This document shows positions 62,861 through 64,000 of a stretch of DNA of 64,000 nucleotides, in pieces. The translations under genes and the position numbers were made by a program. The DNA lies in assembly GCA_041686935.1 (NCBI GenBank), contig JAWLCW010000016.1, positions 1 to 64,000 of the forward strand, given 5' to 3'. How positions within the stretch are numbered: position 1 is the stretch's first letter; each line of letters begins with the position of its first letter. Source of the stretch: Mariniphaga sp041686935 (GTDB lineage Bacteria; Bacteroidota; Bacteroidia; Bacteroidales; Prolixibacteraceae). The notes beneath the pieces are model-generated. The model was not told the DNA's origin, did no database searches, and saw only the letters and a program-made list of their open reading frames with translations.

Positions 62861-63972
62861 TTCGTATGGTATCCCTGAAAATTGATCTCCTGTGCTCTGA
62901 ATGCCCGGTATTGTTCCTTGTCAAGTGGGTAATCCCAGCATCCCATACGATGAACCATTTCGCCACCAAAACCGCTTTTAAACCGGTACAGTCCGTACAT
63001 AGGATGTGAACTGTTCGGATTTGGGGCCGCCCCAAACATGTCATATTCTTCGCAGCCTGCCTGCTGTGCCAATCGGATTCCCTCCCACTGTACCGCATAA
63101 GCAGCCATTAAATTCCGCTTAATCCCAGAAGAAGCTCCGTACATATAGGTACCCCGTTTTTTGGAAAGCACCAAAAACATGGCAGCGAGATATTCGCCTT
63201 CATAATCAGCCATTAGCAGCCGGGTGTCTACATCTTCGTTTTGCTGCATCTCAAAAAACGTGTAGAAATTTTTCTTCGGGTGAAGAGTTATTCCATTTCG
63301 TGCCGAAGTTTCTTTGTACAATTCATACCAGGTTTCCAGCATGTCTGTTCCATAACTGTTTACATTTACACCTTTTTTTGCAGACAACCTGATGTTGTAA
63401 CGGGTTTTCGGTTTCATTTTCTGCAACAAAGCCTCTTCTCCCTGCGCCAAATTCAAAAATATGGTATTGGAAGGTAAATTATCGCTCGGGCTTTTAAAAA
63501 GGTTCCAGTTGTGGGTATTAAAATTTACCCTGAACTCCTGACTTTGATGCGACGGCGGCCCGAGCCAGTTTCCGCTGCTGTCGAAAAAATCATCGTCATG
63601 CGCCCATTGGTTTTCCCAAGGTAAATCGTACCGGATTAAAATACAGTTTTTCGGAAGATAAGGACGTAATACTTCTGAAAGTTCTTCCAGAAATACACCC
63701 TGATTTTCATCAGCCGGTTCTTCTTCGGGACCATAAGGTATATAAGCAATGCAATGTTCGCTGTCAATATAACGAAGAAGTACCAGCAAATCATCCTGAA
63801 TCAGCTTTTTCCCTGATGAAGCCGGGAACAACAAATCGTCGGAAATATTGTACTCAAAAGCAACCGGTTCAAATCCCTGCCGGTTTTTTATCTTCCCCCA
63901 AAATGAAGATTGCTGAACGATATTGGTCGTAACAATATCATGTAAATTTTTATTTTCTATTTTACAGTGCAT
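62857..63972 (-). CDS. FemAB/FmhB-like GNAT-fold transferase
   Basis: 371 aa. The C-terminal half reads MKPKTRYNIRLSAKKGVNVN, LMADYEGEYLAAMFLVLSKK, GTYMYGASSG and LMAAYAVQWEGIRLAQQAGC followed by YDMFGAAP, the order of the FemX/FmhB (lipid II peptide-bridge) GNAT-like domain. The N-terminal half is a second, weaker GNAT-like domain. Such enzymes add an amino acid from aminoacyl-tRNA to a cell-wall or other amine; in this phylum the substrate is not known. It is complete within the window. Confidence 0.85.
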   Translation of the reverse strand: MHCKIENKNLHDIVTTNIVQQSSFWGKIKNRQGFEPVAFEYNISDDLLFPASSGKKLIQDDLLVLLRYIDSEHCIAYIPYGPEEEPADENQGVFLEELSEVLRPYLPKNCILIRYDLPWENQWAHDDDFFDSSGNWLGPPSHQSQEFRVNFNTHNWNLFKSPSDNLPSNTIFLNLAQGEEALLQKMKPKTRYNIRLSAKKGVNVNSYGTDMLETWYELYKETSARNGITLHPKKNFYTFFEMQQNEDVDTRLLMADYEGEYLAAMFLVLSKKRGTYMYGASSGIKRNLMAAYAVQWEGIRLAQQAGCEEYDMFGAAPNPNSSHPMYGLYRFKSGFGGEMVHRMGCWDYPLDKEQYRAFRAQEINFQGYHTN

Positions 63973-64000
63973 TATAATTGTTGATTTTTGGCCTGCAAAG

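Overview
The window looks like chromosome of a free-living or marine-type Bacteroidota, most like the Marinilabiliales/Prolixibacteraceae. That placement is inferred from gene families only. The clues are two cargo proteins with type IX secretion C-terminal domains, many lipoproteins, DUF4369/TlpA-type thioredoxins, ExbB-ExbD-ExbD gene order, lipoprotein S1 sulfatases, and promoters resembling the Bacteroidota TAnnTTTG box. It is a scaffold, not finished sequence: 100 Ns sit at 3051-3150 inside a repeat. LAYOUT. 1-6100 is repeat-rich: heptamer arrays flank a broken vapBC remnant, then comes a large secreted HYR-repeat protein, then about 1.4 kb of non-coding tandem and dispersed repeats. 6104-8078 carries a lipoprotein and a lone hydF. 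8081-18834 is a glycan-catabolism block: a secreted PHP phosphoesterase, a secreted beta-propeller, a beta-helix protein and four different S1 sulfatases, interrupted by a toxin-antitoxin pair whose toxin has a nonsense codon. No SusC/SusD pair and no sulfatase-maturating enzyme lie in the window. 18969-21322 is an ExbB/ExbD energising operon. 21476-21917 holds tRNA-Ser(GGA), a GIY-YIG nuclease gene abutting it, and a duplicated piece of the tRNA 3' end. 21982-34084 is mostly housekeeping: asparaginase, TatD, glutamate dehydrogenase, GroEL/ES, Fmt, a DMT transporter, TlpA-like protein, amidotransferase and AsnB. 35015-52720 is a roughly 18 kb envelope-polymer locus. It has two GT2 enzymes, a methyltransferase-GT2 fusion, five GT-C-type membrane proteins, and a contiguous CotH-kinase / DUF4956 / VTC-domain trio. 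A divergent phosphoesterase with a T9SS tail faces the trio. 53103-64000 is again housekeeping: coaD, NUDIX, pyrE, birA, rsfS, ftsH, then cdsA-psd-pssA for phosphatidylethanolamine synthesis, and a FemAB-like transferase. HOW IT FITS TOGETHER. The sulfatase block would desulfate and help dismantle a sulfated glycan at the cell surface. The 35-53 kb locus probably builds or decorates a surface glycan or polymer from polyprenyl-phosphate sugars. The VTC/DUF4956/CotH trio suggests a phosphate-transfer or polyphosphate-like step. A beta-sandwich domain recurs in the CotH protein and in a GT-C enzyme, and probably in two more, which ties the parts together. This locus is the best candidate in the window for an undescribed system.
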